Positions 1-9,617 of a stretch of 64,000 bases of DNA are shown here, one piece after another. The translations under genes and the position numbers were made by a program. Below the pieces are notes generated by a model. That model was not told the DNA's origin and did no database searches. It was given only the letters and a program-made list of their open reading frames with translations. Numbering within the stretch: position 1 is the stretch's first letter; each line of letters opens with the position of its first letter. Source of the stretch: Streptomyces sp. NBC_01717 (GTDB lineage: Bacteria > Actinomycetota > Actinomycetes > Streptomycetales > Streptomycetaceae); assembly GCF_036248255.1 (NCBI RefSeq), contig NZ_CP109178.1, positions 9,057,001 through 9,121,000 of the forward strand, read 5' to 3'.

Positions 1-451
1 TGAAGCCGTGCAGCGCCGCGTTCGCCTCGACGATGCCGCGTGCGTCGTCCGCGGAGAGCGCAGCTATTCCGGCGGCCTGCAGTTCCCACAGGCGCTTGAT
101 GTCCGGACCGGTCGCGTACTGTGCGGCGCCGCGCGCCGAGTGGGTCTCCAGGACGGCGCGGACGCTGAGGAGTTGAGTGGCCTCCTCGACGGTCGGGCTG
201 TGCACGAATGCGCCCTGTGCGGGGCGCAAGTCCACCCATCCGTCGGCCTGGAGGCGCAGGAGCGCCTCGCGCACCGGTTGGCGGCTCACGCCGAGGTCCT
301 CGGCGAGTTCGGCCTCGATCAGATGCCGGCCCGGCTGGAGTACGCCCCCCACGATCAGCTCGATCAGGACGTCGTAGACGGCCTGGCGCAGGGGCGCGGG
401 CCTGTTGACGGGTGTCGTCACGGTGGCTGGGAAAGTGCGTGGCTCGCGCAT
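1..451 (-). CDS. GntR/FadR-family transcriptional regulator (3' end cut by window)
   Basis: This is a DNA-binding regulator whose N-terminal 150 residues are visible; the rest lies left of position 1. The winged-helix part (about residues 10-75) reads LRQAVYDVLIELIVGG, then ELAEDLGVSRQPVREALLRL and a wing ending LRPAQGAFV, which is the classic GntR signature. The following helices (SVRAVLETHSARGAAQYA) look like the start of an FCD ligand domain. The ATG at 451 follows an AGGGAG ribosome site. It lies downstream of pntB on the same strand, and a motif shared with two other promoters of the oxalate island sits in its own 5' region, so it is the first candidate for the regulator of the island. 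The ligand is unknown; oxalate or a C2 metabolite is an inference from context. Confidence 0.85.
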   Translation of the reverse strand, partial: MREPRTFPATVTTPVNRPAPLRQAVYDVLIELIVGGVLQPGRHLIEAELAEDLGVSRQPVREALLRLQADGWVDLRPAQGAFVHSPTVEEATQLLSVRAVLETHSARGAAQYATGPDIKRLWELQAAGIAALSADDARGIVEANAALHGF

Positions 452-521
452 GGGCTCCCTGGTGGGCTGCGGGGAGGTGCTGGTGATGGAGCGAGAGGAA
501 TCACGTACAGCATATAGGCTT

Positions 522-534
522 CTGTATGCAATCT
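522..534 (-). promoter_or_regulatory. Shared operator candidate, site A (upstream of GntR gene)
   Basis: On the minus strand the sequence reads AGATTGCATACAG. It lies between the pntB stop and the GntR start, about 70 bases before the GntR ATG. Near-identical 13-mers occur at 3760-3772 (AGACTGCATACAG) and 11538-11550 (AGATTGTATTCAG), each upstream of another gene of the island. The consensus is AGAYTGYATWCAG. Binding by the adjacent GntR protein is an inference. Confidence 0.5.
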
Positions 535-541
535 GTGTATG

Positions 542-2014
542 TCAGGCAGGTGCGGGTTGTTCCGCCGGCCGACTTCCGGAGCTCGCCGCCGGGCTCGGGT
601 CACTCGCCGCCAGTTCGCGCAGGATCGCTTCCACGCTCTGCTTGGCGTCGCCGAAGAGCATGCTGCTGTTCTCCCGGAAGAACAGCGGATTCTGCACACC
701 TGCGTACCCGGAGGCCATGGACCGTTTGAACACGACTACGTGCTCCGCCTCCCACACCCGCAGCACCGGCATCCCCGCGATGGGGCTGGCCGGATCGTCC
801 ATCGCCGCCGGGTTGACGGTGTCGTTGGCGCCGATGACCAGAACCACCGAGGTGTCGGCGAAGTCGTCGTTGATCTCGTCCATCTCCAGGACGATGTCGT
901 AGGGTACGCGGGCCTCGGCAAGAAGTACGTTCATGTGCCCCGGCAGCCGCCCCGCCACGGGATGTACGCCGAAGCGCACGGTCACGCCGCGCTCCCGCAG
1001 ACGGCGCGTCAACTCCGCCACCGGGTGCTGCGCCTGGGCGACCGCCATGCCGTACCCCGGGGTGATGATCACCTGCGTGGCGCCCGCAAGTGCGCTTGCG
1101 GTGTCCTCGGCGCTGATCTCCCGGTGCTCGCCCTGCTCCTGCTCGCCGCTGGGTGCGGCCTCGACGCCGAAGCCACCCGCGATGACGGAGAGGAAGGACC
1201 GGTTCATCGCCCGGCACATGATGTACGACAGGTAGGCACCGGAGGAGCCGACCAGCGCCCCGGTCACGATGAGCAGGTTGTTGTCCAGCAGGAAGCCGGC
1301 CGCCGCGGCGGCCCAGCCCGAGTAGCTGTTGAGCATCGAGACCACGACGGGCATGTCGCCGCCGCCGATGGAGGCGACCAGATGCCAGCCCAGGACGAGC
1401 GCGAGCACGGTGACGGCGATCATCAGAGCGAGGTTCGGGCTGACGGTGAACCAGACGGTCAGGGTCACGAACGCGACAAGGGCGCCGGCGTTGAGCAGGT
1501 TCTTCCCGGGCAGGGTCAGCGGCCGGGACTTGATGCGCGCCGACAGTTTCAGGAACGCGATCACGGAACCTGTGAAGGTGACCGCGCCGATGAAGATGCC
1601 GATGAACACCTCGGCGTGATGGATCCGCAGCAGCGACCCGGCCAGCTCGGTGGAGCCCGGGCGCTGTGCCTCGACCTCCAGGTAGCTGTTCCAGCCGATC
1701 AGTACGGCGGCGAGCCCGACGAGGCTGTGCAGCACGGCGATCAGCTCGGGCATCTGGGTCATCTCGACCCGACGGGCCTGCCATAGGCCGATCGCGCCAC
1801 CGATCGTGCCCGCGACGGCGATCAGCGCGATCGACTCGCCGGAGACGGAGCGCCCGGCGACGACGACGGTGGCGACGAGCGCAAGCGCCATTCCCGCGAT
1901 GCCGTAGGCCACCCCCGCCCGGGCGGTGTGGTGCCGGGAGAGCCCCGCCAGGCTGAAGACGAACAGCAGCGCGGCAACGATGTCGGCGGCCTGGGCCGCC
2001 GTGGATGCGTTCAT
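542..2014 (-). CDS. pntB: NAD(P) transhydrogenase subunit beta
   Basis: This is the membrane and NADP(H)-binding subunit of the proton-translocating transhydrogenase, which uses the proton gradient to drive NADH + NADP+ to NAD+ + NADPH. The 490 residues comprise about nine membrane helices (residues 8-265) and a C-terminal soluble NADP domain. The domain shows [18 protein letters not shown], the [20 protein letters not shown] segment, [11 protein letters not shown] and the final [16 protein letters not shown] loop, all family hallmarks. Length matches the usual 460-490. It starts 6 bases after pntA ends, so the two form an operon. Placement next to a PanE-like reductase and oxalate genes suggests it supplies NADPH for reduction of oxalyl-CoA; that role is inferred. 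Confidence 0.95.
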   Translation of the reverse strand: MNASTAAQAADIVAALLFVFSLAGLSRHHTARAGVAYGIAGMALALVATVVVAGRSVSGESIALIAVAGTIGGAIGLWQARRVEMTQMPELIAVLHSLVGLAAVLIGWNSYLEVEAQRPGSTELAGSLLRIHHAEVFIGIFIGAVTFTGSVIAFLKLSARIKSRPLTLPGKNLLNAGALVAFVTLTVWFTVSPNLALMIAVTVLALVLGWHLVASIGGGDMPVVVSMLNSYSGWAAAAAGFLLDNNLLIVTGALVGSSGAYLSYIMCRAMNRSFLSVIAGGFGVEAAPSGEQEQGEHREISAEDTASALAGATQVIITPGYGMAVAQAQHPVAELTRRLRERGVTVRFGVHPVAGRLPGHMNVLLAEARVPYDIVLEMDEINDDFADTSVVLVIGANDTVNPAAMDDPASPIAGMPVLRVWEAEHVVVFKRSMASGYAGVQNPLFFRENSSMLFGDAKQSVEAILRELAASDPSPAASSGSRPAEQPAPA

Positions 2015-2020
2015 CGAACA

Positions 2021-3565
2021 TCAGCCTTTCGAGAACATGCCGAGCATGCGACGGGTGACGGCGAATCCACCGAAGATGTTCACGGTGGTGAGCAGGATTG
2101 CCAGGAAGGCCAACACGCTGATGGCCAGGGGCGGGTGGCCGATCTGGAGCAGTGCCCCGACCACCACGATCCCTGAGATCGCATTGGTCACCGACATCAG
2201 CGGGGTGTGCAGCGCGTGGTGGACCTTGCCGATCACGTAGTAGCCGATGACCACGGCAAGCGCGAACACCGTGAAGTTGGCGGCGAGTTGTGGGGGCGAG
2301 ACGGCGATGAGCGCGAACAGGGCGAGCATCCCGAGCCCGATCAGTCCGTAGCGGCCCGCGGGTGGCAGGCGTCGCGGCGTTGCCGGATCGACCGGTGACG
2401 CCGATGTGGCCGGGGCCTTCGCGGGCGTCGCCGAGACCGCGACGGGGGGCGGCGGCCACAGCGTCTCGCCCTCGCGCACCACGGTCACCGTCCGCTGTAC
2501 GACGTCCTCGAGGTCGAGCGTCAGCTGCCCGTCCCGTTCCGGGGTGAGCAGCTTCAGCAGGTTCACCAGGTTCGTGCCGTACAGCTGTGAGGCCTGGGCG
2601 GGCAGTCGGCCCGCGAGGTCGGTGTAGCCGATGATGGTGACGCCGTTCTCGGTGACGACGGCCCGATCGCTCACCGTCCCTTCGACGTTCCCGCCCTGCG
2701 CCGCCGCCATGTCGACGATGACGCTTCCCGGCTTCATCGAAGCCACTTGATCGGCCGTGATCAGCCGTGGCGCCGGGCGCCCCGGGATGAGGGCCGTCGT
2801 GATGATGATGTCGACATCCCTCGCCTGCTCGGAGTAGATCTCGGCGGCGCGCAGGTCGTACGCCTCGGAGGTGGCTCGCGCGTATCCGTCGTCCGCCGAC
2901 TCCTGTTCGACCTCGACGGGCAGGAACTCACCACCCAGTGACCGTACTTGGTCGGCAACCTCGCCGCGCGGGTCGGTGGCCCGGACCACCGCGCCGAGGC
3001 TTCCGGCGGCTCCGATGGCCGCGAGGCCGGCCACACCGGCGCCGGCCACCAGTACCTTCGCGGGAGGCACTTTGCCCGCTGCGGTGACCTGTCCGGTGAA
3101 GAATCGTCCGAAGGCGTGGGCCGCCTCGATGACCGCCCGGTAGCCGGCGATGTTGGCCATCGAACTGAGCACGTCCAGGGACTGGGCCCGCGAGATGCGG
3201 GGCACGGCGTCCATGGACAACGCGGTCAGCCGCCTGCTCGCGAGCTGGGTGAGGAGTTCGGCGTGCTGCGCGGGGGCGAGCAGGCCGATGATCGTCGCCC
3301 CGTCCCGCAGCCGTCGCACCTCGTCGTGGGACGGCGCGTTGACCTTGAGCACGACATCGGCGTGCCAGGCGTCGTCGAGGCGCGCGCCCGCCTCGACGTA
3401 CGACGCGTCGGAGAAGCCCGATGCGGTTCCGGCGCCGGTCTCGACGACGATTTCGTAGCCGAGCCCGATCAGACGGCGGACGGTGTCCGGGGTGGCCGCC
3501 ACTCTGGTCTCCCCGGAGGTCGACTCGGCGACCACGCCTATGCGTTGTGGTGGTGACGCAGACAT
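2021..3565 (-). CDS. pntA: NAD(P) transhydrogenase subunit alpha
   Basis: This is the NAD(H)-binding subunit of proton-translocating transhydrogenase (514 residues; the E. coli protein has 510). The N-terminal alanine-dehydrogenase-like domain shows GETRVAATPDTVRRL and the Rossmann loop AGAGVAGLAAIGAAGSLGAVV followed by ATDPR. The segment SVIVDMAAAQGGNVEGT is also characteristic. A Pro/Ala-rich linker near residues 385-405 precedes four C-terminal membrane helices, ending RRMLGMFSKG. It therefore carries both the soluble and membrane parts in one chain, unlike organisms with split alpha subunits. The ATG at 3565 has a GGAGAG site. It is divergent from the PanE-like gene at 3817, and the 250-base gap contains the shared motif, so both directions may answer to one regulator. 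Confidence 0.95.
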   Translation of the reverse strand: MSASPPQRIGVVAESTSGETRVAATPDTVRRLIGLGYEIVVETGAGTASGFSDASYVEAGARLDDAWHADVVLKVNAPSHDEVRRLRDGATIIGLLAPAQHAELLTQLASRRLTALSMDAVPRISRAQSLDVLSSMANIAGYRAVIEAAHAFGRFFTGQVTAAGKVPPAKVLVAGAGVAGLAAIGAAGSLGAVVRATDPRGEVADQVRSLGGEFLPVEVEQESADDGYARATSEAYDLRAAEIYSEQARDVDIIITTALIPGRPAPRLITADQVASMKPGSVIVDMAAAQGGNVEGTVSDRAVVTENGVTIIGYTDLAGRLPAQASQLYGTNLVNLLKLLTPERDGQLTLDLEDVVQRTVTVVREGETLWPPPPVAVSATPAKAPATSASPVDPATPRRLPPAGRYGLIGLGMLALFALIAVSPPQLAANFTVFALAVVIGYYVIGKVHHALHTPLMSVTNAISGIVVVGALLQIGHPPLAISVLAFLAILLTTVNIFGGFAVTRRMLGMFSKG

Positions 3566-3759
3566 TGCTCTCCATTTCTCAGGGGCCTTGCGGGTCCGTC
3601 GGTGCGCAGGGGGCGTCAGGAGCGGAGGAAGCGGGCATCGGACAGGAGGCGCGCAGCTTATTGTGTGCAGTTCGCTCGACGCCAGGGCGAATCCGGGCGG
3701 GTGGTCGGGGGCATCGCGGCCGTATCGGTTCGGGTTCGAAGGGTATACATCGGACCCGC

Positions 3760-3778
3760 AGACTGCATACAGTATTCA
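3760..3778 (+). promoter_or_regulatory. Shared operator candidate, site B, with -10 of the PanE-like gene
   Basis: AGACTGCATACAG (3760-3772) is followed directly by TATTCA (3773-3778), a plausible -10. Transcription would begin near 3785 and give a leader of about 30 bases before the GTG at 3817. The same arrangement, motif then -10, is seen at site C. In the opposite direction a TATACC lies at about 3742-3747, so the motif could also cover the -35 region of a pntA promoter. Function is inferred from recurrence. Confidence 0.5.
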
Positions 3779-3816
3779 ATCACAATCACTCGCCCTTCCT
3801 CCCGAGAGGAGATGAC

Positions 3817-4791
3817 GTGAAGATTGCTGTCCTCGGAGCCGGCGCGATCGGAGCCTTCGTAGGAGCGGCCCTGCACCGGGGTGGTGCCGATGTCCACCTG
3901 ATCGCCCGCGGTCCGCACCTGCAGGCCATCCGCGAGCGCGGCGTCAGGGTCATCAGCCCGCGCGGCGACTTCGTCGCCCACCCGCACGCCACCGACGACC
4001 CCACCGAGATCGGACCCGTGGACTTCGTGTTCCTCGGGCTGAAGGCACACTCCTATCAGTCCAGCGGCCCGCTGATCGAACCGCTCCTCGGCGCGCACAC
4101 CGCCGTCGTCGCCGGGCAGAACGGCATCCCATGGTGGTACTTCCACCGGCTCGCCGGCCCCTACGAGGGGCGTCGGATCGAGGCGGTGGACCCGGGCGGC
4201 GCGACCAGCAAGGTCCTCGCGCCGGAGCGGGCCGTGGGCTGCGTGGTCTACCCCGCCACCGTCATCGAGGCCCCCGGCGTGATCCGCCACCTCGAAGGCA
4301 CCCGCTTCTCCATCGGCGAACCCGGTGGCGGGATCTCGGCGCGGTGCACCGCGCTGAGCGAGGCGATGATCGCGGGTGGACTGAAGTGCCCCGTGGAGCC
4401 GAACCTGCGGGACGACATCTGGATCAAGCTGATGGGCAACGTCGCGTTCAACCCGATCAGCGCGCTCACCCGGGCCACGATGGTCGAGATCTGCCAACAT
4501 CCGCCGACGCGACGGCTGGTGGCCCAGCTCATGGAGGAGACGCTGGACATCGCCGCCAGGGTCGGCAGCACACCGGACATCTCCATCGAGAAACGCCTGC
4601 GGGGTGCGGAGGGGGTCGGCGACCACAAGACGTCGATGCTCCAGGACCTGGAGGCGGGCAAGCAGTTGGAACTCGACGCCATCGTGACCGCGGTGGTGGA
4701 GATGGCCGATATCACCGGTGCCGAAGCACCCAGGCTCCGCGCAGTGCACGCGGCCACGGACCTGCTGGCGCGCCGCACCGGCACGGGATGA
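3817..4791 (+). CDS. PanE/ApbA-family reductase, candidate oxalyl-CoA reductase
   Basis: This is an NADPH-dependent reductase of the 2-dehydropantoate 2-reductase (ApbA/PanE) family, 324 residues. The N-terminus KIAVLGAGAIGAFVGAAL is the Rossmann glycine loop. The C-terminal helical domain shows IWIKLMGNVAFNPISALT, which holds the family's catalytic Lys and Asn. The ending KTSMLQDLEAGKQLELDAI, with GxE/D-type substrate-binding residues, is also conserved. The chosen start is GTG at 3817 after GAGAGGAG; the ATG at 3812 runs into a stop. In Methylobacterium extorquens a PanE paralogue (PanE2) reduces oxalyl-CoA to glyoxylate. Because this gene lies among oxalate genes and opposite pntAB, that activity is more likely here than pantothenate synthesis, but the sequence alone cannot separate the two. 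Confidence 0.85.
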   Translation: MKIAVLGAGAIGAFVGAALHRGGADVHLIARGPHLQAIRERGVRVISPRGDFVAHPHATDDPTEIGPVDFVFLGLKAHSYQSSGPLIEPLLGAHTAVVAGQNGIPWWYFHRLAGPYEGRRIEAVDPGGATSKVLAPERAVGCVVYPATVIEAPGVIRHLEGTRFSIGEPGGGISARCTALSEAMIAGGLKCPVEPNLRDDIWIKLMGNVAFNPISALTRATMVEICQHPPTRRLVAQLMEETLDIAARVGSTPDISIEKRLRGAEGVGDHKTSMLQDLEAGKQLELDAIVTAVVEMADITGAEAPRLRAVHAATDLLARRTGTG

Positions 4792-4955
4792 GGGCCGGCC
4801 CGGCTCCCGCAATGACCAGGGGAGCCGGGCCTTCGGCGTGGGCGAGGCGCCGCCCGGGTCGCCGGGTAAGCTCGGGCAGCGCAGCCACCGCAGGCGTGTT
4901 CGGCCTGGTCGGGGCGGGGACGTATGGGGTGCGGGGGACGAAGCAGGAGGCGAGC

Positions 4956-5891
4956 ATGCTCTTCCGTCAGCTGGAGTACTTCGTGGCGGTGGCCCGCGAG
5001 AGGCACTTCGCGCGGGCCGCGGAGGCCTGCTTCGTCTCGCAGCCCGCACTGTCTGTGTCGATCGCCAAACTGGAGCGCGAGCTCAACGTCACGCTGATCA
5101 ACCGCGGCCACAACTTTCAGGGCCTGACGCCCGAAGGAGAGCGTCTGGTCGTCTGGGCCAAGAGGATCCTCGCCGAGCAGGAGGCGTTCAAGGCCGAGGT
5201 GGCCGCGGTCCAGTCGGGCATCACCGGGACGCTGCGGCTGGGCGCGGAGCCCACAGCCTCGACGACGCTCGCGCTGCCGGTGACGGCGTTCTGCACCGCG
5301 CACCCGCTGGCCAAGGTCCAGGTGCGGTCCCGCCTGTCCACCACGGAACTCATCCGGCAGCTCCGCGCCTTCGAACTCGATGCGGCCATCGCCCACTTCG
5401 GCCCCGAGGACCGGGACGGGCTGCAGGTGACGCCGCTTTACGAGGAGCGGTACATGCTGCTCGCCGCGGCCGATCAGCTGCTGCCCCAGTCCGATACCCT
5501 GACCTGGGCCGAGGCGTCCCAGCTGCCGCTCGCGCTGCTCACCCCCGACATGCGGATCCGTCAGGTCATCGACGCAGCGTTCACCCGCAGCGGAGTCACC
5601 GTCATCCCGCAGGTGGAGACCGACTCCGTGGCCACTCTGTACGCGAACGTGGGCGCGGGCGCCTGCACCAGCATCGTGCCGCACACCTGGCTGAGGGCCC
5701 TGCCGGTCACCGGCCGGATGCGCGTGCTGCGGCTTGTCGAGCCGGACGCGCGGGCGCTCATCTCGGTCGCGATCCACGACGCGACGCCGGGCTCGCTCGC
5801 GGCCCGCGCGTTCATCACGGCGGCGGCCTCACTGCGCCTGGACGAGTTCTTCGACCGGCCGCTGCCCGTGCCGGAACCCCTTGTCCGCTGA
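4956..5891 (+). CDS. LysR-family transcriptional regulator
   Basis: A 311-residue regulator with an N-terminal winged helix-turn-helix (MLFRQLEYFVAVARERHFARAAEACFVSQPALSVSI in pieces, residues 1-60) and a C-terminal periplasmic-binding-like effector domain (from about residue 90, TLRLGAEPTAS...). The ATG at 4956 is 5 bases after AGGAGGCGAGC. The gene follows the PanE-like gene after 165 bases and converges on the oxalate--CoA ligase gene. LysR proteins usually bind tandem dyads near divergent target genes; two matching palindromes lie at 7614-7678 between the ligase and oxalyl-CoA decarboxylase, so this protein is their best candidate binder. The inducer could be oxalate or oxalyl-CoA (inference). 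Confidence 0.9.
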   Translation: MLFRQLEYFVAVARERHFARAAEACFVSQPALSVSIAKLERELNVTLINRGHNFQGLTPEGERLVVWAKRILAEQEAFKAEVAAVQSGITGTLRLGAEPTASTTLALPVTAFCTAHPLAKVQVRSRLSTTELIRQLRAFELDAAIAHFGPEDRDGLQVTPLYEERYMLLAAADQLLPQSDTLTWAEASQLPLALLTPDMRIRQVIDAAFTRSGVTVIPQVETDSVATLYANVGAGACTSIVPHTWLRALPVTGRMRVLRLVEPDARALISVAIHDATPGSLAARAFITAAASLRLDEFFDRPLPVPEPLVR

Positions 5892-5927
5892 GCCGAGGCG
5901 GCTACGGCCGGCCCGCCCGGCCGGAGG

Positions 5928-7502
5928 TCACCGGGCGAAACGCAGCTGGACCGCCTGCCGGTCCAGCGCTCCCTTGGCCGTGCGCGGCAGCGCCGGTACG
6001 ACCTGGATCCGCTCGGGCACCTCGAAAGGGGCCAGCCGTCCCAGGCAGTACCTGGCGATCTCCGCGGGCTCCGCGTCCTCCCCCTCGCGCAGCACCACCG
6101 CCGCGCCCACCCGATGCCCGTGCCGCTCATCCGGCACCCCGAACACGGCTGCCTCGGCGACGGCGGGACAACCGCACAGCACGTCCTCGACGTATTCGGG
6201 GGAGACCTGGTCGCCCGCCCGCGTGATCAGGTTCCTGATCCGGCCGGTGAGGAACAGGGCGCCGTCGCCGTCCAGATGACCCAGGTCCCCGGTGCGCAGC
6301 CAGCCCTCGCCGAACCCGCGCACAGTCGCCGCCGGATCGGCGAGATAGCCCCTGGCCACGCTGGGGCCGCGCACCCAGACCTCGCCCTGCACACCGGGCG
6401 GGCACGCCTGCCCCGACGGGTCGACGACCTGGATCCGCGTCCCGGTCGGCCGGCCCACCGAGCCGTGCTTGGATGTACCGGGCGGCGGCAGGGGCTCACT
6501 GCTGGCCTGATGGGCGGCCTCCGTCATGCCATAGGCCGACAGCAGTGGCACCCCGAGGGTGCGCTCCAGGGCCCGCTGGGTCGCGGTGTTGAGCGGAGCG
6601 CTGGAACTGCGGGCGAAGCGCAGGGGCGGTGCGAGTGGCGCGGGATGTTCACCGGCCGAACGGTCGAGGAGGATCTCGTGGATGGCGGGCACCGCGGTGA
6701 ACCAGGTGGCCCCCACCGCGCGCATGTCGTCCCAGAACGTGTCGGCCGAGAAGCGCCCCCCGGCCGGGAGCAGCACGCAGCCGCCGCCGGCGAGCGTGGC
6801 GAGCAGCGCCGCGACCAGCCCGTGCGTGTGGAAGAACGGCATGACCGCCACCGTCGCGTCCCGCGGCCCCAGTTCGTACGTCGTGCACAGCACACGCACC
6901 GCCGCGGCCACGTTCCCGTGGGTCAGCGGCACCAGGCGGGCCTGGTCCATGGTGCCCGCCGTCGACAGGATCAGGGCGTCGTCCAGGGCCAGGCCCGGCG
7001 GGGGTGTCCCGTGCAGCCCGAGCGGCGCGCGCGTCGTGTCGAGCGTCACCTCACAGGGGGCGCCGGGCGTGACCCGTACCCGCACCGGCCAGGCGGCCGG
7101 CACGCCCGCGGGTGCCTCGGGCCCGCACAGCACCACCCGCGCCCCGAACACCCCGAGCCGCACGCCCAGCTGACCGGGAGGCAGGGCCGGATCCAGTGGG
7201 GCGACGACCGCGCCGGCCCGGGCCGCTCCGAACAGAGACACGACGAACTCGACGGTGTTCGCGGCGACCAGTCCCACCGGGTCCCCGGGCCGTACCCCGG
7301 CGGCCGTCAGCCGGCGGGCCAGGTCGTCGGCGAGCGAGGCGAGGCCGGCGTACGACAGCTCGATGCGCTCGGCGCCGACGACGAGGGCCCGCGAGTGCGG
7401 ACGCGCCCGCACGGGCCGGGACAGCAGATCGACGAGGCCGGTGAGCGCGGGCGGGTGGTAGCGGTCCGGCTCATGCACGGACGCCGTGGCCACTGTGGTC
7501 AT
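5928..7502 (-). CDS. Oxalate--CoA ligase-like acyl-CoA synthetase (AMP-binding)
   Basis: An ANL-superfamily adenylating enzyme of 524 residues, expected to make oxalyl-CoA from oxalate, ATP and CoA. The core motif YGMTEAAHQASSEPLPP followed by GSVGRPTG closely resembles plant AAE3 and yeast Pcs60 oxalyl-CoA synthetases. Further motifs are LILSTAGTMDQARLVPLTHGN (a variant P-loop), GWLRTGDLGHLDGDG and the C-terminal hinge TGRIRNLITRAGDQVSPEYVE. The catalytic Lys region is PRTAKGALDRQAV. The ATG at 7502 has a perfect AGGAGG; an upstream in-frame ATG at 7601 lacks one. It is divergent from oxalyl-CoA decarboxylase. Malonate or other small acids remain possible substrates. Confidence 0.8.
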   Translation of the reverse strand: MTTVATASVHEPDRYHPPALTGLVDLLSRPVRARPHSRALVVGAERIELSYAGLASLADDLARRLTAAGVRPGDPVGLVAANTVEFVVSLFGAARAGAVVAPLDPALPPGQLGVRLGVFGARVVLCGPEAPAGVPAAWPVRVRVTPGAPCEVTLDTTRAPLGLHGTPPPGLALDDALILSTAGTMDQARLVPLTHGNVAAAVRVLCTTYELGPRDATVAVMPFFHTHGLVAALLATLAGGGCVLLPAGGRFSADTFWDDMRAVGATWFTAVPAIHEILLDRSAGEHPAPLAPPLRFARSSSAPLNTATQRALERTLGVPLLSAYGMTEAAHQASSEPLPPPGTSKHGSVGRPTGTRIQVVDPSGQACPPGVQGEVWVRGPSVARGYLADPAATVRGFGEGWLRTGDLGHLDGDGALFLTGRIRNLITRAGDQVSPEYVEDVLCGCPAVAEAAVFGVPDERHGHRVGAAVVLREGEDAEPAEIARYCLGRLAPFEVPERIQVVPALPRTAKGALDRQAVQLRFAR

Positions 7503-7613
7503 CACCGCACCTCCTCGCGCCAGTTGAGGCGAACAGCCGACACGGCTGAAACGGTCGACTGCGAGCCTGCGGGCCACGGCCCGTGAGCGTCCAATGCACA
7601 ACCGCGAACGGCC

Positions 7614-7678
7614 GATAGCGGGCGGCTATCACCGCAGGTGCCAAGGCCTGTTCCCGCCGTTGATAAACGCCGGTTATC
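7614..7678. promoter_or_regulatory. Twin palindromes between oxalate--CoA ligase and oxc
   Basis: Two 17-bp dyads of identical design: GATAG-N7-CTATC at 7614-7630 and GATAA-N7-TTATC at 7662-7678. Their centres are 48 bases apart, in the 274-base gap between divergent genes. LysR-type regulators bind paired T-N11-A dyads of this size, so these are candidate recognition and activation sites for the LysR protein encoded at 4956. No second regulator gene lies between. Confidence 0.55.
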
Positions 7679-7776
7679 GGCTGGTCGCCGTCAGGTCTTG
7701 GACGGGGCGAGGGTCCGGTGCGGAAGGTGGATCCACAAGCCGCACAGCATCACTTGCCCAAGGAGGACCTCGGACC

Positions 7777-9528
7777 ATGACCGCCCCCTCACCACAGGAG
7801 ACAGCGGCGAACGCCGACGCACCGGCCGAGCTCACCGACGGGTATCACCTGGTCGTCGACGCTCTGAAGCTGAACGACGTCGAGACCATCTACGGCGTGG
7901 TCGGCATCCCGATCACGGATCTGGCCCGGCTCGCCCAGGCCGAGGGCATCCGCTACATCGGCTTCCGCCACGAGAGCAACGCGGCCCACGCCGCGGCCGC
8001 GGCCGGCTACCTCACCAAGAAGCCGGGCATCGCTCTCACGGTGTCCGCGCCGGGGTTCCTCAACGGCCTCGTCGGCCTGGCCAACGCCACGACCAACTGC
8101 TTCCCGATGGTGCAGATCTCGGGGTCCAGCGAGCGCCACCTCGTCGACCTCAAGCAGGGCGACTACGAGGAGATGGACCAGCTCGCCGCCGCGCAGCCGT
8201 TCTGCAAGGCCGCGTACCGCATCAGCCGGGTCGAGGACGTCGGCCGGGGGATCGCCCGTGCGCTGCGCACCGCCGTCTCCGGCCGGCCGGGAGGCGTCTA
8301 CCTCGACATCCCGGCCGCCGTGCTCGGCTCCATCATGGACAAGACGGAGGGCGCCAAGACCCTCAGCCGGCTGGTCGACCCGGCCCCGCGCCAGCTGCCC
8401 GCGCCCACGGCGGTGGACCGTGCCATCGAACTCCTCGCCGGCGCCGAGCGGCCGCTGGTGGTGCTCGGCAAGGGCGCCGCCTACGCCCAGGCCGACGACA
8501 GGATCCGGGAGTTCGTCGAGTCGACCGGCATCCCGTACGTACCGATGTCGATGGCCAAGGGACTGCTGCCCGACGACCACCCGCAGTCGGTGGCGACCGC
8601 CCGGTCCCTCGCGCTGCGCAAGGCCGACGTCGTGATGCTCGTCGGAGCCCGCCTCAACTGGCTGCTGGGGCACGGCGAGGCGCCGCAGTGGAACCCCGAC
8701 GCGAAGTTCATCCAGGTCGACATCGAGCCCAGGGAGCTGGACAGTAACCAGCCGATCGCGGCGCCGCTCGTCGGCGACATCGAATCCGTGCTCGAGGCGC
8801 TGGCCGAGCGCGCCAAGCCGGGTCAGATCTCCGCGCCCGCTGCATGGCGCGAGGAGCTCGCGGCGCGCTCCGCGCAGAACGTCGAGAAGATGGCCGGGCG
8901 TCTGGCGGCCGACCCGCACCCGATGCAGTTCATGGGCGCGCTGCGCGCCGTGCGCGACGTGCTGCACGACAACCAGCACGCGTACCTCGTCAACGAGGGT
9001 GCCAACGCCCTCGACATGGCGCGCAACGTCATAGACATGCACGTCCCGCGCCACCGCCTGGACGTCGGCACCTGGGGTGTGATGGGGATCGGCATGGGCT
9101 ACGCGATCGCCGCCGCCGTGGAGACCGGCCAGCCAGTGATCGCCGTCGAGGGCGACAGCGCCTTCGGGTTCAGTGGCATGGAGCTGGAGACGATCTGCCG
9201 GTACCGGCTCCCCGTGACCACCGTGATCATGAACAACGGCGGTGTGTACCGCGGAAACGACGTCAACCCCCTCGACGACGCCCCGTCGCCCACGACCCTG
9301 ATGCTGTCCGCCCGGCACGACCTCATGATCGAGGCGTTCGGCGGCAAGGGCTATCGCGCCACCACGCCCGCCGAGGTCACCGCGGCCCTCACCGAGTCGC
9401 TCGCCGCGGGCGGCCCAGCCCTGATCGACTGCGCCATCGACCCGGGCGCGGGCACGGAGAGCGGTCACATCTCGCACCTCAACCCCAAGGGCATCACCGT
9501 CGGCAACATCGTGCCGTCGAAGAAGTGA
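7777..9528 (+). CDS. oxc: Oxalyl-CoA decarboxylase
   Basis: A thiamine-diphosphate enzyme converting oxalyl-CoA to formyl-CoA and CO2 in the cytoplasm; 583 residues (family about 565-570). The N-terminal pyrimidine-binding domain contains the catalytic-Glu segment [19 protein letters not shown] and then SAPGFLNGL. The middle domain has [11 protein letters not shown] (ADP/CoA region). The C-terminal diphosphate-binding motif starts [18 protein letters not shown] (about residue 459) and ends with [10 protein letters not shown]. The ending [17 protein letters not shown] is typical of Oxc. The ATG at 7777 has AGGAGG 10 bases upstream; longer in-frame starts lack a ribosome site. It is followed after 89 bases by formyl-CoA transferase, an operon with it. 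Confidence 0.95.
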   Translation: MTAPSPQETAANADAPAELTDGYHLVVDALKLNDVETIYGVVGIPITDLARLAQAEGIRYIGFRHESNAAHAAAAAGYLTKKPGIALTVSAPGFLNGLVGLANATTNCFPMVQISGSSERHLVDLKQGDYEEMDQLAAAQPFCKAAYRISRVEDVGRGIARALRTAVSGRPGGVYLDIPAAVLGSIMDKTEGAKTLSRLVDPAPRQLPAPTAVDRAIELLAGAERPLVVLGKGAAYAQADDRIREFVESTGIPYVPMSMAKGLLPDDHPQSVATARSLALRKADVVMLVGARLNWLLGHGEAPQWNPDAKFIQVDIEPRELDSNQPIAAPLVGDIESVLEALAERAKPGQISAPAAWREELAARSAQNVEKMAGRLAADPHPMQFMGALRAVRDVLHDNQHAYLVNEGANALDMARNVIDMHVPRHRLDVGTWGVMGIGMGYAIAAAVETGQPVIAVEGDSAFGFSGMELETICRYRLPVTTVIMNNGGVYRGNDVNPLDDAPSPTTLMLSARHDLMIEAFGGKGYRATTPAEVTAALTESLAAGGPALIDCAIDPGAGTESGHISHLNPKGITVGNIVPSKK

Positions 9529-9617
9529 CCCGCCCACCACACCCGGCAAGCCGCCTCTCAACATCAGCAAGCACAACCGCCGTTCGCCGCGCAACCCATC
9601 ACGAGAAGGATTCAGAC

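Noticed and set aside
600..2459. 619-residue minus-strand frame
   Set aside because: Out-of-frame shadow of pntB/pntA, Arg/His/Gly-rich with no domain.
3817..4791. Certain assignment as panE of pantothenate synthesis
   Set aside because: Context is oxalate metabolism and a known paralogue reduces oxalyl-CoA, so no gene symbol was given.
4248..5777. 509-residue frame opposite the PanE-like and LysR genes
   Set aside because: Shadow frame; both sense genes have full domain signatures.
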